Of a stretch of 64,000 nt of DNA, positions 46,124 to 54,300 are shown piece by piece (the stretch's first letter is position 1; the number at the start of each line of letters is the position of its first letter). The notes beneath the pieces were generated by a model. That model saw nothing but the letters and a program-made list of their open reading frames with translations. It did no database searches and was not told the origin of the DNA. Source of the DNA: Gramella sp. MT6 (GTDB lineage: Bacteria; Bacteroidota; Bacteroidia; Flavobacteriales; Flavobacteriaceae); NCBI RefSeq assembly GCF_019357415.1, contig NZ_CP048410.1:2389001-2453000 (forward strand), in the 5' to 3' direction. The translations under genes were made by a program, and so were the position numbers.

Positions 46124-47173
46124 ATGAGAAAATTGAAATTATTCTTCTGGCTACCTGTTCTATCTATAATGGCATGTAGCGATGACCCCGTATCAGAAGA
46201 AGTTCAAGTAGAAAATGAAAACCAAATCGAAACCTCAAATTCAAAAGATCCTCTAGTAGAGATAGCATACCCAGATTCAAAAGGTGCTGTTACTGATATT
46301 TATTATACTGGTGTGAAAATGCCTGTAGAAAATATTGACGGGAAGTATATTTACCAGGGTGATATCATTATTCCAAGAGGGAAAGCCTCTAAAAGTCCCG
46401 TAAAGCTGGTATATGAGAAGGGTGAAAAAGCACCTGAAAACAAAAGTGTAGGACGTACTTCTGCATATTGGACAGACAACACTGTATACTACGAAATTGA
46501 CGGAAGTTTACCAGACAAAGACCGTGTTTATGACGCAATTAGTCACTGGGAAGCGAATACAAACCTGGAATTTGTAAAACGTTCTGGGCAGTCAAATTAT
46601 ATTTATTTCACTCCAGGTTCTGGTTGTTCCTCTTACGTGGGAATGATAGGTGGTAAGCAAAATATCACCCTTGCTTCAGCTTGTTCAACTGGTAATACAA
46701 TACATGAAATTGGACATGCTGTTGGTTTATGGCACGAACAAAGTCGTGCAGACAGAGATAACCACGTAACAATTCACTGGAATAATATTCAGAGTGGAAG
46801 AGATTACAATTTTGAAACTTACGTGGAAGCAGGTTATGATGGTAAAGAATTCACTACAAGCCTTGACTTTGGATCTATAATGATGTACAGTCCTTATTCT
46901 TTTTCAAGTAATGGAGAACCTACCATAACTAAAAAAGATGGTTCATTATACAGTGCTCAAAGAAGTTCTTTATCTAGTGGAGATATCAAGGGAGCAAATT
47001 CCATGTATTCTGCTGATGGTGGTGGATCTGGTGGTGAATATGTTAACGGTGAATATTACACAATCGAGGGTCTTAGAGTTCTAAGAAACTGGGATAGATG
47101 GTACTATTATTCCTCTAGAGGTTGGCGAGAAGTCGAATTGAGAGATGGAACTTGGTATTATGTTTTTGAATAA
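46124..47173 (+). CDS. Astacin-family (M12A) metalloprotease lipoprotein, copy 1
   Basis: A 349-residue zinc protease with lipobox IMAC (Cys18) and an acidic CSDDP mature start. The catalytic domain (about residues 100-300) has the astacin zinc motif HEIGHAVGLWHEQSRADRD with His194 first, and the Met-turn SIMMYSPYSF. An N-terminal segment of about 80 residues may act as a propeptide. The last ~45 residues (GEYYTIEGLRVLRNWDRWYY) form a small aromatic module shared with copy 2. A surface-anchored protease acting on proteins or peptides outside the cell is likely. It neighbours the lipoprotein array and has its own terminator. Confidence 0.92.
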   Translation: MRKLKLFFWLPVLSIMACSDDPVSEEVQVENENQIETSNSKDPLVEIAYPDSKGAVTDIYYTGVKMPVENIDGKYIYQGDIIIPRGKASKSPVKLVYEKGEKAPENKSVGRTSAYWTDNTVYYEIDGSLPDKDRVYDAISHWEANTNLEFVKRSGQSNYIYFTPGSGCSSYVGMIGGKQNITLASACSTGNTIHEIGHAVGLWHEQSRADRDNHVTIHWNNIQSGRDYNFETYVEAGYDGKEFTTSLDFGSIMMYSPYSFSSNGEPTITKKDGSLYSAQRSSLSSGDIKGANSMYSADGGGSGGEYVNGEYYTIEGLRVLRNWDRWYYYSSRGWREVELRDGTWYYVFE

Positions 47174-47181
47174 TATTTATT

Positions 47182-47214
47182 AAAAAGACTCGGTATTTAT
47201 ACCGAGTCTTTTTT
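47182..47214 (+). terminator. Terminator after astacin copy 1
   Basis: AAAAGACTCGGTA, loop TTTA, TACCGAGTC and then TTTTTT. Confidence 0.9.
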
Positions 47215-47407
47215 GTGTAAATAAAATGTTAATGCCACACTCAATGGGGATTATTTACACAGTTAAATTTTTAACAGTCTTAAATACCGAATTTTAGGAT
47301 TTCCGACGAAAGACAAAATTAATCGATTAATAACCGTAATTTTTCCAGCAGTTCAGAATAGCCCCAATCTATTTAAATCTGCCATTTTTTAACTTAACAA
47401 CTTACTT

Positions 47408-48493
47408 ATGAAAAATCTAAAGTACCTTTTAGTAATTCCATTTCTTATTTTAATTGCCTGCAGCGAAGATGAAGTTTCTGAATCTATCAATTCAGAGAAT
47501 GAAATTCAATCGTATTTCATCGACGATCTAACTGAAATCGCATTTCCAGGTAAGGAAGGAGTGGTTTCAGATATTTTCTTCGCCGGTAAAAAACTTGCAG
47601 TAGAAGAGATCAATGGTAAATATATTTATCAAGGCGATATTTTTCTTCCGGAAAATAATATATCCAAAAGTCCGGTGAAATTGGTTTTGGATGCTGATGA
47701 AGATATTAATGCAATTAATAAAAGTGTAGGTCGCACAAAGTTCTTCTGGCCAGAGAATACCGTTTTTTATGAGATAGACCCAGCTTTACCTAATCAGCAA
47801 CGTGTTGCAGATGCTATTAATCATTGGGAATCGAATACTGCTGTTAAATTCGTGAAACGAACTTCAGAATCTAACTATGTCTATTTTACTCCTGGTGGTG
47901 GATGCTCTTCTTATGTTGGAATGATTGGGGGAAGGCAGCCTATAACTTTGGCAGATGGTTGTTCAACTGGAAATACAATACATGAGATTGGGCATGCAGT
48001 AGGCTTATGGCATGAGCAGAGTAGAGCAGATCGTGACCAAACTATTTCAGTTCACTTCGATAATATTATTTCTGGACGTGAGCATAATTTCTATACTTAT
48101 GAAGAAGCAGGATGGGATGGAGCAGAATATACTGCGGGACTGGATCTTGGATCTATAATGATGTATAGTCCTTATTCCTTTTCAGCAAACGGTCAACCTA
48201 CGATTACTAAAAAAGATGGTTCTCTTTATTCTGCGCAAAGAGCAGGTCTATCTTCTGGTGATATTGAAGGAATTAGTGTGTTGTATCCGGAAGCTGTAAC
48301 TGAGCCGGAGCCAACAGAGCCAGAGCCAACAGAGCCAGAGCCGACTAATCCAGAACCAGAATATATTAATGGAGAGTATTATGTGATTGAAGGCGTGATG
48401 GTGCTAAGAAAAGATGATACCTGGTGGGTAGAAAAAGGAAAAAACCTCAAAGAAGTAGAGTTGATTGATGGTAGATGGAGACTGGTGAAATAA
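47408..48493 (+). CDS. Astacin-family (M12A) metalloprotease lipoprotein, copy 2
   Basis: A 361-residue paralog of the preceding protease: lipobox LIAC (Cys18), CSEDE start, zinc motif HEIGHAVGLWHEQSRADRD with His192 first, Met-turn SIMMYSPYSF and the same C-terminal aromatic module (GEYYVIEGVMVLRKDDTWW). It differs by a proline/glutamate linker (repeated TEPEP) between the catalytic domain and that module, probably a flexible spacer. Sequence identity over the catalytic domain is high, so the pair arose by tandem duplication. It ends in a terminator that also borders the opposite-strand ACP phosphodiesterase-like gene. Confidence 0.92.
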   Translation: MKNLKYLLVIPFLILIACSEDEVSESINSENEIQSYFIDDLTEIAFPGKEGVVSDIFFAGKKLAVEEINGKYIYQGDIFLPENNISKSPVKLVLDADEDINAINKSVGRTKFFWPENTVFYEIDPALPNQQRVADAINHWESNTAVKFVKRTSESNYVYFTPGGGCSSYVGMIGGRQPITLADGCSTGNTIHEIGHAVGLWHEQSRADRDQTISVHFDNIISGREHNFYTYEEAGWDGAEYTAGLDLGSIMMYSPYSFSANGQPTITKKDGSLYSAQRAGLSSGDIEGISVLYPEAVTEPEPTEPEPTEPEPTNPEPEYINGEYYVIEGVMVLRKDDTWWVEKGKNLKEVELIDGRWRLVK

Positions 48494-48514
48494 AATATTT
48501 AATTTTTCAAAGAG

Positions 48515-48540
48515 AAAGACCGGCAAGTGCCGGTCTTTTT
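48515..48540. terminator. Terminator after astacin copy 2
   Basis: AAAGACCGGC pairs with GCCGGTCTTT around a tight AAGT loop; A and T runs flank it on both sides, so it can act for both convergent genes. Confidence 0.8.
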
Positions 48541-49132
48541 ATTTCTTATTCAGTTCATCAAGTTTTTCATCTGAAAATTGAATTATGTCTTCAAAGAATT
48601 TCTCAAATTCAGCTTTAAATTCTGGGTAATATTCTTTGAGCTCTCTGGTAGCTTCATTCATATTAGATTTTCTTCCAGTCCTGCGATTCATTCCTGAAAG
48701 AACTTTTTCAATGCCCTCAATACTAGCATAACTTAAGAGCCAATTGTCCTTTATCATGTAAGGGAGAAAATTTTTGACTCGCCCAGGAAGTACTTCAAAA
48801 TTTTCATTTAATAGTTTATAAAAATCCAGGGTGTATTTTTCTAACGGCACTTCAGAATAATTTCTCCAGTTTGCGGCTAAAAAGTGATCATAAAAAATAT
48901 CTACTATAATGCCACTATAATGACTATAACTGGAAAACAGGCGCTGCGTGCTTTGCCTGAAAACCGGATGCGTATCTGTATAATAATCGATCGCTCTGTG
49001 AAGTACAATTCCTTTTTGCAACTCTTTAGGGTACTTTAAATATTTCTTTCCCTTTATAGAGTCTGCCATAAAATTTCCGATCCTTATTTGATCATTATCA
49101 CCCGATAGATAAATATGTGCCAGAAAATTCAT
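48539..49132 (-). CDS. ACP phosphodiesterase-like protein (AcpH/DUF479)
   Basis: A 197-residue protein of the acyl-carrier-protein phosphodiesterase family, which in E. coli removes the phosphopantetheine arm from ACP. The family opening MNFLAHIYLSGDNDQIRIGN (with the conserved NFLAH) fixes the start at the ATG of 49130-49132 rather than 15 bases upstream. Further on are GNFMADSIKG, VLHRAIDYYTDTHP and IIVDIFYDHFLAANW with conserved His and Asp residues. The role in Bacteroidota is not tested. It is convergent with the astacin gene. Confidence 0.88.
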   Translation of the reverse strand: MNFLAHIYLSGDNDQIRIGNFMADSIKGKKYLKYPKELQKGIVLHRAIDYYTDTHPVFRQSTQRLFSSYSHYSGIIVDIFYDHFLAANWRNYSEVPLEKYTLDFYKLLNENFEVLPGRVKNFLPYMIKDNWLLSYASIEGIEKVLSGMNRRTGRKSNMNEATRELKEYYPEFKAEFEKFFEDIIQFSDEKLDELNKK

Positions 49133-49273
49133 TTCGGGAAGATACAAATTAAACTTTGGGAGGGTTAATTTTTGTTAAGTTTTGGAGAGTAGGAGGGTAG
49201 CCATGTATATTTGTGAAATATTGAAATCCCTACGTTTTTTAGATAAATCATTGAATAAATATTAAACAGACGA

Positions 49274-50659
49274 ATGACATTAATAAAATCTATTTCCGGA
49301 ATTAGAGGAACAATTGGAGGAAGAACAGGAGAGAATTTAACTCCTGTAGATACTGTAAAATTTGCTGCAGCATATGGCACCTGGCTGAAAGAACATTCAG
49401 ATAAGAAAAAACTTAAGGTGGTTGTTGGTAGGGATGCCAGGATTTCCGGTAAAATGATACAGGAGCTTACCATGAATACTTTAACTGGGCTGGGGATAGA
49501 TGTTATCGATCTGGGATTGTCTACTACACCAACGGTGGAAGTGGCAGTTCCTCTGGAAAAAGCAGATGGTGGAATAATTCTAACCGCAAGTCATAATCCT
49601 AAACAATGGAATGCCCTGAAACTTTTGAATAGTAAGGGTGAATTTTTGGATGGTGAAGCAGGAGCTAATATTCTTGAGATTGCAGAGAAGGAAGGTTTTA
49701 ATTTTTCTGAAGTTGATGAACTTGGTGAAATTTCTGTAATTGATGACTATATTGATAGGCATATTGATGAAGTTTTAAAGCTTAAACTTGTAGATGCAGA
49801 TAAAGTAGCCAAAGCGAATTTAAAGGTGGCCGTAGACGCAGTGAATTCAACAGGAGGAATCGCTATTCCTGCCTTGTTAAAGCGTATGGGAGTAGAGGTT
49901 ATCGAACTATATTGCGAACCAAATGGTCATTTTCCTCACAATCCCGAACCTTTGAAGGAGCATCTGAAAGATATCTGTGAATTGGTGAAAAAAGAAAAAG
50001 CAGATTTCGGAATTGTAGTAGATCCAGATGTAGACAGGCTGGCTTTTATAGATGAGAATGGTGAAATGTTTGGTGAAGAGTATACTCTTGTGGCGTGCGC
50101 AGATTATGTGCTGTCTAAAACGCCCGGAAATACGGTAAGTAATTTATCTTCTTCCAGAGCGCTTCGCGATATTACCCAAAAACATAATGGAAGTTATGAA
50201 GCCAGTGCCGTGGGAGAAGTGAATGTGGTTCAGCTTATGAAAGATAATGAAGCCATTATAGGAGGAGAAGGTAATGGAGGAATTATTTATCCTGAAGCTC
50301 ATTATGGTAGGGATAGCCTGGTAGGTTCAGCTCTTTTTCTTACCTATTTGGCTGAAAACGGTAAAAAAGTCTCTGAAATTAGAAAAGAATACCCATCTTA
50401 TTTCATGAGCAAAAATAAGATCGAATTAACTCCAGGTCTTGACGTAGATGGTATTTTGAAATCGGTTGAAGAAAGACATGCCCAGGAGGAGATTACTACG
50501 GTAGACGGAGTAAAGATCGATTTTCCGGAAAATTGGGTTCATCTTAGAAAATCAAATACCGAGCCTATTATCAGGATATATACCGAAGCGAAATCGCAGC
50601 AGGAGGCAGATGATCTTGCTCAGAAAATGATCAAGGAGATCCAGGATATAATTTCTTAA
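49274..50659 (+). CDS. glmM: Phosphoglucosamine mutase
   Basis: Interconverts glucosamine-6-phosphate and glucosamine-1-phosphate for peptidoglycan and LPS precursors. The 461-residue protein has the phosphohexomutase pattern: ISGIRGTIGG at the N-terminus, the phosphoserine loop TASHNPKQWNALK with Ser106, the metal site DPDVDRLAFID, the sugar-binding GEGNGG loop and the C-terminal phosphate-binding RKSNTEPIIRIY. It could be a general phosphohexomutase, but GlmM is the best fit. Its stop overlaps that of the convergent acyltransferase gene by four bases. Confidence 0.93.
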   Translation: MTLIKSISGIRGTIGGRTGENLTPVDTVKFAAAYGTWLKEHSDKKKLKVVVGRDARISGKMIQELTMNTLTGLGIDVIDLGLSTTPTVEVAVPLEKADGGIILTASHNPKQWNALKLLNSKGEFLDGEAGANILEIAEKEGFNFSEVDELGEISVIDDYIDRHIDEVLKLKLVDADKVAKANLKVAVDAVNSTGGIAIPALLKRMGVEVIELYCEPNGHFPHNPEPLKEHLKDICELVKKEKADFGIVVDPDVDRLAFIDENGEMFGEEYTLVACADYVLSKTPGNTVSNLSSSRALRDITQKHNGSYEASAVGEVNVVQLMKDNEAIIGGEGNGGIIYPEAHYGRDSLVGSALFLTYLAENGKKVSEIRKEYPSYFMSKNKIELTPGLDVDGILKSVEERHAQEEITTVDGVKIDFPENWVHLRKSNTEPIIRIYTEAKSQQEADDLAQKMIKEIQDIIS

Positions 50660-51561
50660 TCTATAACTTCAGCATTTTTAGGAATGGGCTCATTGCGATG
50701 TTTCCATCGTTTATGGGTCCATAGATAATATTCCGGTTTTTTATAGATCTGCTCTTCAAGGTATTCAAAGAATTTTTTTGTGATCGCATTCTCAGGTTCA
50801 GCCGGAGCTTTTTCTGTGATAGGCTTAAGGGTTGCTTCATAATATCCACGCCCAACTTTCTCAACATGCAGATAAACTACGGCCATATCCAGTTTTCGGG
50901 CAAGTCTGTCTGAACCTTCGAATACAGGAACTCTTATTCCCATAAAGTGAAGCCAATGTTTTGCCCGGCTTAGTTTAGGTGACTGGTCGGCGATCATGGC
51001 ATAATTGCCGAGTATCCCGTTTTCCTGGTTATACCTTATAACATCTGTTGTTTGGCGAGTTGATATTAAGGTGCCCCCAAATCTTCCCCTGATTTTTTTC
51101 ACAAGAGTATCAAACCGTTTATTCTTGATTGGTTTATATATTCCATAGGTCTTGTATTTCAGACCATATAGCTGTAAGGCATTTATCCATTCATAACTGG
51201 CATAATGGCCTAGCATTATTACAAGACTCTTATCCAGGCTTTCTAATTTTCGCAGGTATTCCACATTAGTAAAGGTGAAGCGCTTTTCGATTTCCTTTTC
51301 AGAGATCGAGATACTTTTGATCATCTCGAGGAACATATCACACATATGGCTATAGAATGCCTTTTGAATTCTTTTTATTTCCTTCTCAGATTTTTCAGGA
51401 AAAACCAGCTCAAGGTTTTCACGAACTGTTTTTTTTCGATATCCAATAATGTGATATACAAGAAAAAAGACCGCATCAGAGAACAAATAAAATAACCGGA
51501 AAGGCAGAATGGAAACCAGCCATAGGATAGGGTAGATCAACCAGAAAACTAATCCTTGCAT
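50656..51561 (-). CDS. Lipid A acyltransferase (LpxL/HtrB family)
   Basis: A 301-residue inner-membrane protein that adds secondary acyl chains to lipid A. After a hydrophobic N-terminal anchor (LVFWLIYPILWLVSILPF) comes the acyltransferase core, with the HX4E-type active site in MLGHYASYEW, the MIADQSPK segment and the FEGSDRLARKLDMAVVYLHV stretch. The length is normal for LpxL/LpxM. Which lipid A position is acylated is not visible. It starts 52 bases from the divergent rhomboid gene, with mirror-image -7 boxes in between. Confidence 0.9.
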   Translation of the reverse strand: MQGLVFWLIYPILWLVSILPFRLFYLFSDAVFFLVYHIIGYRKKTVRENLELVFPEKSEKEIKRIQKAFYSHMCDMFLEMIKSISISEKEIEKRFTFTNVEYLRKLESLDKSLVIMLGHYASYEWINALQLYGLKYKTYGIYKPIKNKRFDTLVKKIRGRFGGTLISTRQTTDVIRYNQENGILGNYAMIADQSPKLSRAKHWLHFMGIRVPVFEGSDRLARKLDMAVVYLHVEKVGRGYYEATLKPITEKAPAEPENAITKKFFEYLEEQIYKKPEYYLWTHKRWKHRNEPIPKNAEVID

Positions 51562-51575
51562 AAAAAAACTTTCGG

Positions 51576-51594
51576 CAAATATATGGTATATTTG
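51576..51594. promoter_or_regulatory. Mirror-image -7 boxes between acyltransferase and rhomboid genes
   Basis: CAAATATA-TGG-TATATTTG is a perfect 8-base inverted repeat. Each arm is a TAnnTTTG box for one of the two divergent genes, 12-20 bases from their start codons. TTG partners exist but at 25 and 28 bases, slightly beyond the usual spacing. Confidence 0.55.
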
Positions 51595-51613
51595 AAACTA
51601 AACTTAAGCAAAT

Positions 51614-52261
51614 ATGGGAGAATTAAGCCTTGCAACGCTCGTTGTGATTGCCGTGAACGTTCTGGTTTCATTTAAAGGTTTTAGTGATCAATCTTTTTTC
51701 AATAAATACAAATTCAATATTTCAGATATAAAGCAAGGGTCTAAATTTCAGATCTTTACTTCTGGATTTTTACATGTAGATACTGGCCATCTATTCGTAA
51801 ATATGTTAACCCTTTACTTTTTCGCCAATGTCCTTATCTATAATTTAGGTGCAATCGCCTTTATCGTAATTTATCTTGGTAGCTTATTACTAGGGAATCT
51901 GCTTTCTTATTTTTTTCACAAAGATGACTATAATTATACGGCCGTTGGAGCTAGTGGAGCTGTAATGGGAGTGCTATACTCAGCGATCTTATTACAACCT
52001 GATATGACCCTAGGTCTATTTTTTGTGATTCCCGTGCCGGCCTATGTATTTGGTATTGGTTATTTATTGTATACCATTTACGGGATGAAGCGAAGAACAG
52101 ACAACATTGGTCACGATGCGCATTTTGGTGGTGCTACCGGTGGGTATCTAATAACTATGCTTTTTGCACCCTGGGTTTTTGAAACACATCTTTTAATGGT
52201 GGTTCTTCTTGCCATACCTATTGTGATATTATTTTTTCTACAAAGAACCGGCCGAATCTAG
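51614..52261 (+). CDS. Rhomboid-family intramembrane serine protease
   Basis: A 215-residue six-helix membrane protein. The catalytic serine is Ser114 in GASGAVMG, and the partner histidine is His170 in GHDAHFGGATGGYL; the HVDTGHLFVNM helix 2 motif is also present. Rhomboids cleave transmembrane segments of other proteins; the target here is unknown. The length is that of a minimal rhomboid without extra cytosolic domains. The SIMPL gene follows after 48 bases and may be read from the same promoter. Confidence 0.92.
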   Translation: MGELSLATLVVIAVNVLVSFKGFSDQSFFNKYKFNISDIKQGSKFQIFTSGFLHVDTGHLFVNMLTLYFFANVLIYNLGAIAFIVIYLGSLLLGNLLSYFFHKDDYNYTAVGASGAVMGVLYSAILLQPDMTLGLFFVIPVPAYVFGIGYLLYTIYGMKRRTDNIGHDAHFGGATGGYLITMLFAPWVFETHLLMVVLLAIPIVILFFLQRTGRI

Positions 52262-52309
52262 TTTGGTATTCTTCTTGGTTAGAATCAACCGTAACTAAAA
52301 ACTATTTAT

Positions 52310-52996
52310 ATGAAAAAAATGATATTCTTTATTGCTCTAACCGCCGTTTTACCGGTTTTAGCTCAGCAAAGCAAGGAAGTGCCCGTAGTAAACGTAACCG
52401 GAGAGGGTGTTGTAAAAGTTGAACCAGACGAAGTTCTTATAAAATCAAGAATAGAACATGAAGGTTCCTCTGCTGCTGAGGTGAAAAAACAGAATGACGC
52501 GGTTGTCGACAAGGTTATAAGTTACTTGAAATCTCAGGGCGTGGAGGAAAAAGATATTCAAACAGATTATGTGAACCTCAATAAACGCTACGATTATAAT
52601 GACAAAACATATAGTTTCGTCGCAAATCAAGCAATTTCAATCACTCTTCATGATATTAAAGATTATGAGAAAATAATGAAAGGGCTTTTGGAAAATGGAT
52701 TGAATCGAATAGATGGAATTCAATTTAAATCTTCCGAAATGGAGAAATATGAAAAGGAAGCCAGGAAATTAGCGGTTTTGGATGCTCAATCACGGGCTAA
52801 AGAACTTGCTGAACCTCTAGGTCAGGAAATAGGGAAAGCGATAACTATTAGTGAAATGGATTATAATAATTTTCAGCCAGTGTATCGGATGGATGAAGCT
52901 GTAGAAATGAGTGCTGCTAAAGGCAGCCAGCAAACTATAGCTCCGGGGGAATTAGAGATCAAGATCAAAGTAAGTGTTGGTTTTGAGTTGAAATAA
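52310..52996 (+). CDS. SIMPL-domain (DUF541) periplasmic protein
   Basis: A 228-residue protein with a signal peptide (KMIFFIALTAVLPVLAQQ). The mature part is a SIMPL/DUF541 domain: NVTGEGVVKVEPDEVLIKSR, then VISYLKSQGVEEKDIQTDYV, and ARKLAVLDAQSRAKELAEPLG. Some family members (BP26, Oxa1-like YggE) form oligomeric periplasmic assemblies or protect from oxidative stress; the role here is unknown. A strong terminator follows the stop. Confidence 0.92.
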   Translation: MKKMIFFIALTAVLPVLAQQSKEVPVVNVTGEGVVKVEPDEVLIKSRIEHEGSSAAEVKKQNDAVVDKVISYLKSQGVEEKDIQTDYVNLNKRYDYNDKTYSFVANQAISITLHDIKDYEKIMKGLLENGLNRIDGIQFKSSEMEKYEKEARKLAVLDAQSRAKELAEPLGQEIGKAITISEMDYNNFQPVYRMDEAVEMSAAKGSQQTIAPGELEIKIKVSVGFELK

Positions 52997-52997
52997 A

Positions 52998-53026
52998 AAA
53001 AAGCGCCACTTAGGCGCTTTTTTTAT
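52998..53026. terminator. Terminator between SIMPL and TlpA-like genes
   Basis: AAAAGCGCC, loop ACTTA, GGCGCTTTT with A and T runs on both sides; it can serve both convergent genes. Confidence 0.88.
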
Positions 53027-53042
53027 TAAATATTCAAGAAAA

Positions 53043-54164
53043 TTACTGAAGTAATTCTCCAATTTTATTTGAAAGGGCATCACCTCGAAGATTTTTTGCA
53101 ACAATGATCCCGTTCTCGTCAAGCACAAAAGTTGCGGGTATAGCATTTACTCTATATTGCTTCGCGACAGGCTCATTCCAGAACTTAAGATTTGAAACGT
53201 GCTTCCATTGCTCAAGGTTGTCTTCTTCAATTGCCTTCAGCCATTTATCTTTCTGACCAGGTCTGTCTAGCGAAACACTAATTATATTCAATCCCTGATC
53301 CTTATACTTGTTGTAAGTTCTAACAAGATTTGGATTTTCTACTCTACAAGGCTTGCACCACGCTGCCCAAAAATCTACTACAGTCACTTTACCAAGATTA
53401 TCTTCAAGTGATAACTGTTCACCATCTGGAGTAGGAGCAGTAAATGCAGGAGCTTTACTTCCTACTTCAGCAGCAAGATTATTATCCAGTGTTTCCTTTA
53501 AAGTTTTAGCTAATGGAGTTTCTTTCAACCTTTCTGAAATTTCAGAATACATCTCTCTAACTTCAGGGGAAGAATGAGATCTCATATTTAGCATATCCAT
53601 CAACAACATCACAGAAACATAGGAATCTTTATTACGATTGAATAGTTCTTCCTTGTAATTCTTATCGTTATCTCTTATTTCAGCCTGTGCTTCTCTGAGA
53701 CTATTAAGTTTAGCAGTGTCTTTTTCCATAGCAGCCTGGCGCATTTCTTTTTGCATATCTACCATTCTTTGATTAAGCTCCTTTAAATGATCAAGATATT
53801 CAGCTAAGGCCTTATTTTCTTTACCACCACTAATCTTCGTGTTTCTGATACTGTCTTTATCTATATCGAAACTGATCTTCTGGTTTTCAGTAATAAATAC
53901 CACATTCCCATTAACTCCTTCAAATCTTAAGAAGCTCAAGCCTGGTTGATCCGGATCTTCCAAATCAATTTCGAATTTTCCATCTTTAATGACCGCGGTG
54001 TCAACTGGTTTAAGACTGCTGGTTGTTTCATCTCTTTCTGAAATGTAGACCTTTTTACCGTCCTCAATTCCATCTATAGTTCCGCTAAGGTAGTAGCCCT
54101 TATCTTCCTGGCATCCTGTTAAAATTAAAGCGAAACCAAAAATCAATAATGCTATTTTTCTCAT
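53043..54164 (-). CDS. TlpA-like thioredoxin-fold lipoprotein
   Basis: A 373-residue lipoprotein (LTGC, Cys18). Residues about 25-120 resemble the DUF4369 beta domain that often precedes TlpA modules in Bacteroidota; 120-220 are helical and charged; about 235-373 are an AhpC/TSA-TlpA thioredoxin domain with the redox pair WCKPC (Cys270, Cys273) and the cis-proline segment in NAIPATFVLDENG. Such proteins reduce or maintain disulfides in the periplasm, for instance for cytochrome maturation. The specific partner is unknown. Confidence 0.92.
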   Translation of the reverse strand: MRKIALLIFGFALILTGCQEDKGYYLSGTIDGIEDGKKVYISERDETTSSLKPVDTAVIKDGKFEIDLEDPDQPGLSFLRFEGVNGNVVFITENQKISFDIDKDSIRNTKISGGKENKALAEYLDHLKELNQRMVDMQKEMRQAAMEKDTAKLNSLREAQAEIRDNDKNYKEELFNRNKDSYVSVMLLMDMLNMRSHSSPEVREMYSEISERLKETPLAKTLKETLDNNLAAEVGSKAPAFTAPTPDGEQLSLEDNLGKVTVVDFWAAWCKPCRVENPNLVRTYNKYKDQGLNIISVSLDRPGQKDKWLKAIEEDNLEQWKHVSNLKFWNEPVAKQYRVNAIPATFVLDENGIIVAKNLRGDALSNKIGELLQ

Positions 54165-54300
54165 TTGTTATAAAATTTTTCACAAAAATAAAGAACTACC
54201 TTCTCTTAGTACTTCATATTTTATAAATTATTGTTAATTCTCTTGTCGTTGGACTTCTTGGGCTTCCATAACTTTTAATTTTACCTTAAATTATCGGGTT

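Noticed and set aside
48301-48360. TEPEP-encoding repeat in astacin copy 2 as a CRISPR-like or regulatory repeat
   Set aside because: The units are short, in frame and code for a Pro/Glu linker; there are no spacers and nothing beyond the coding role.
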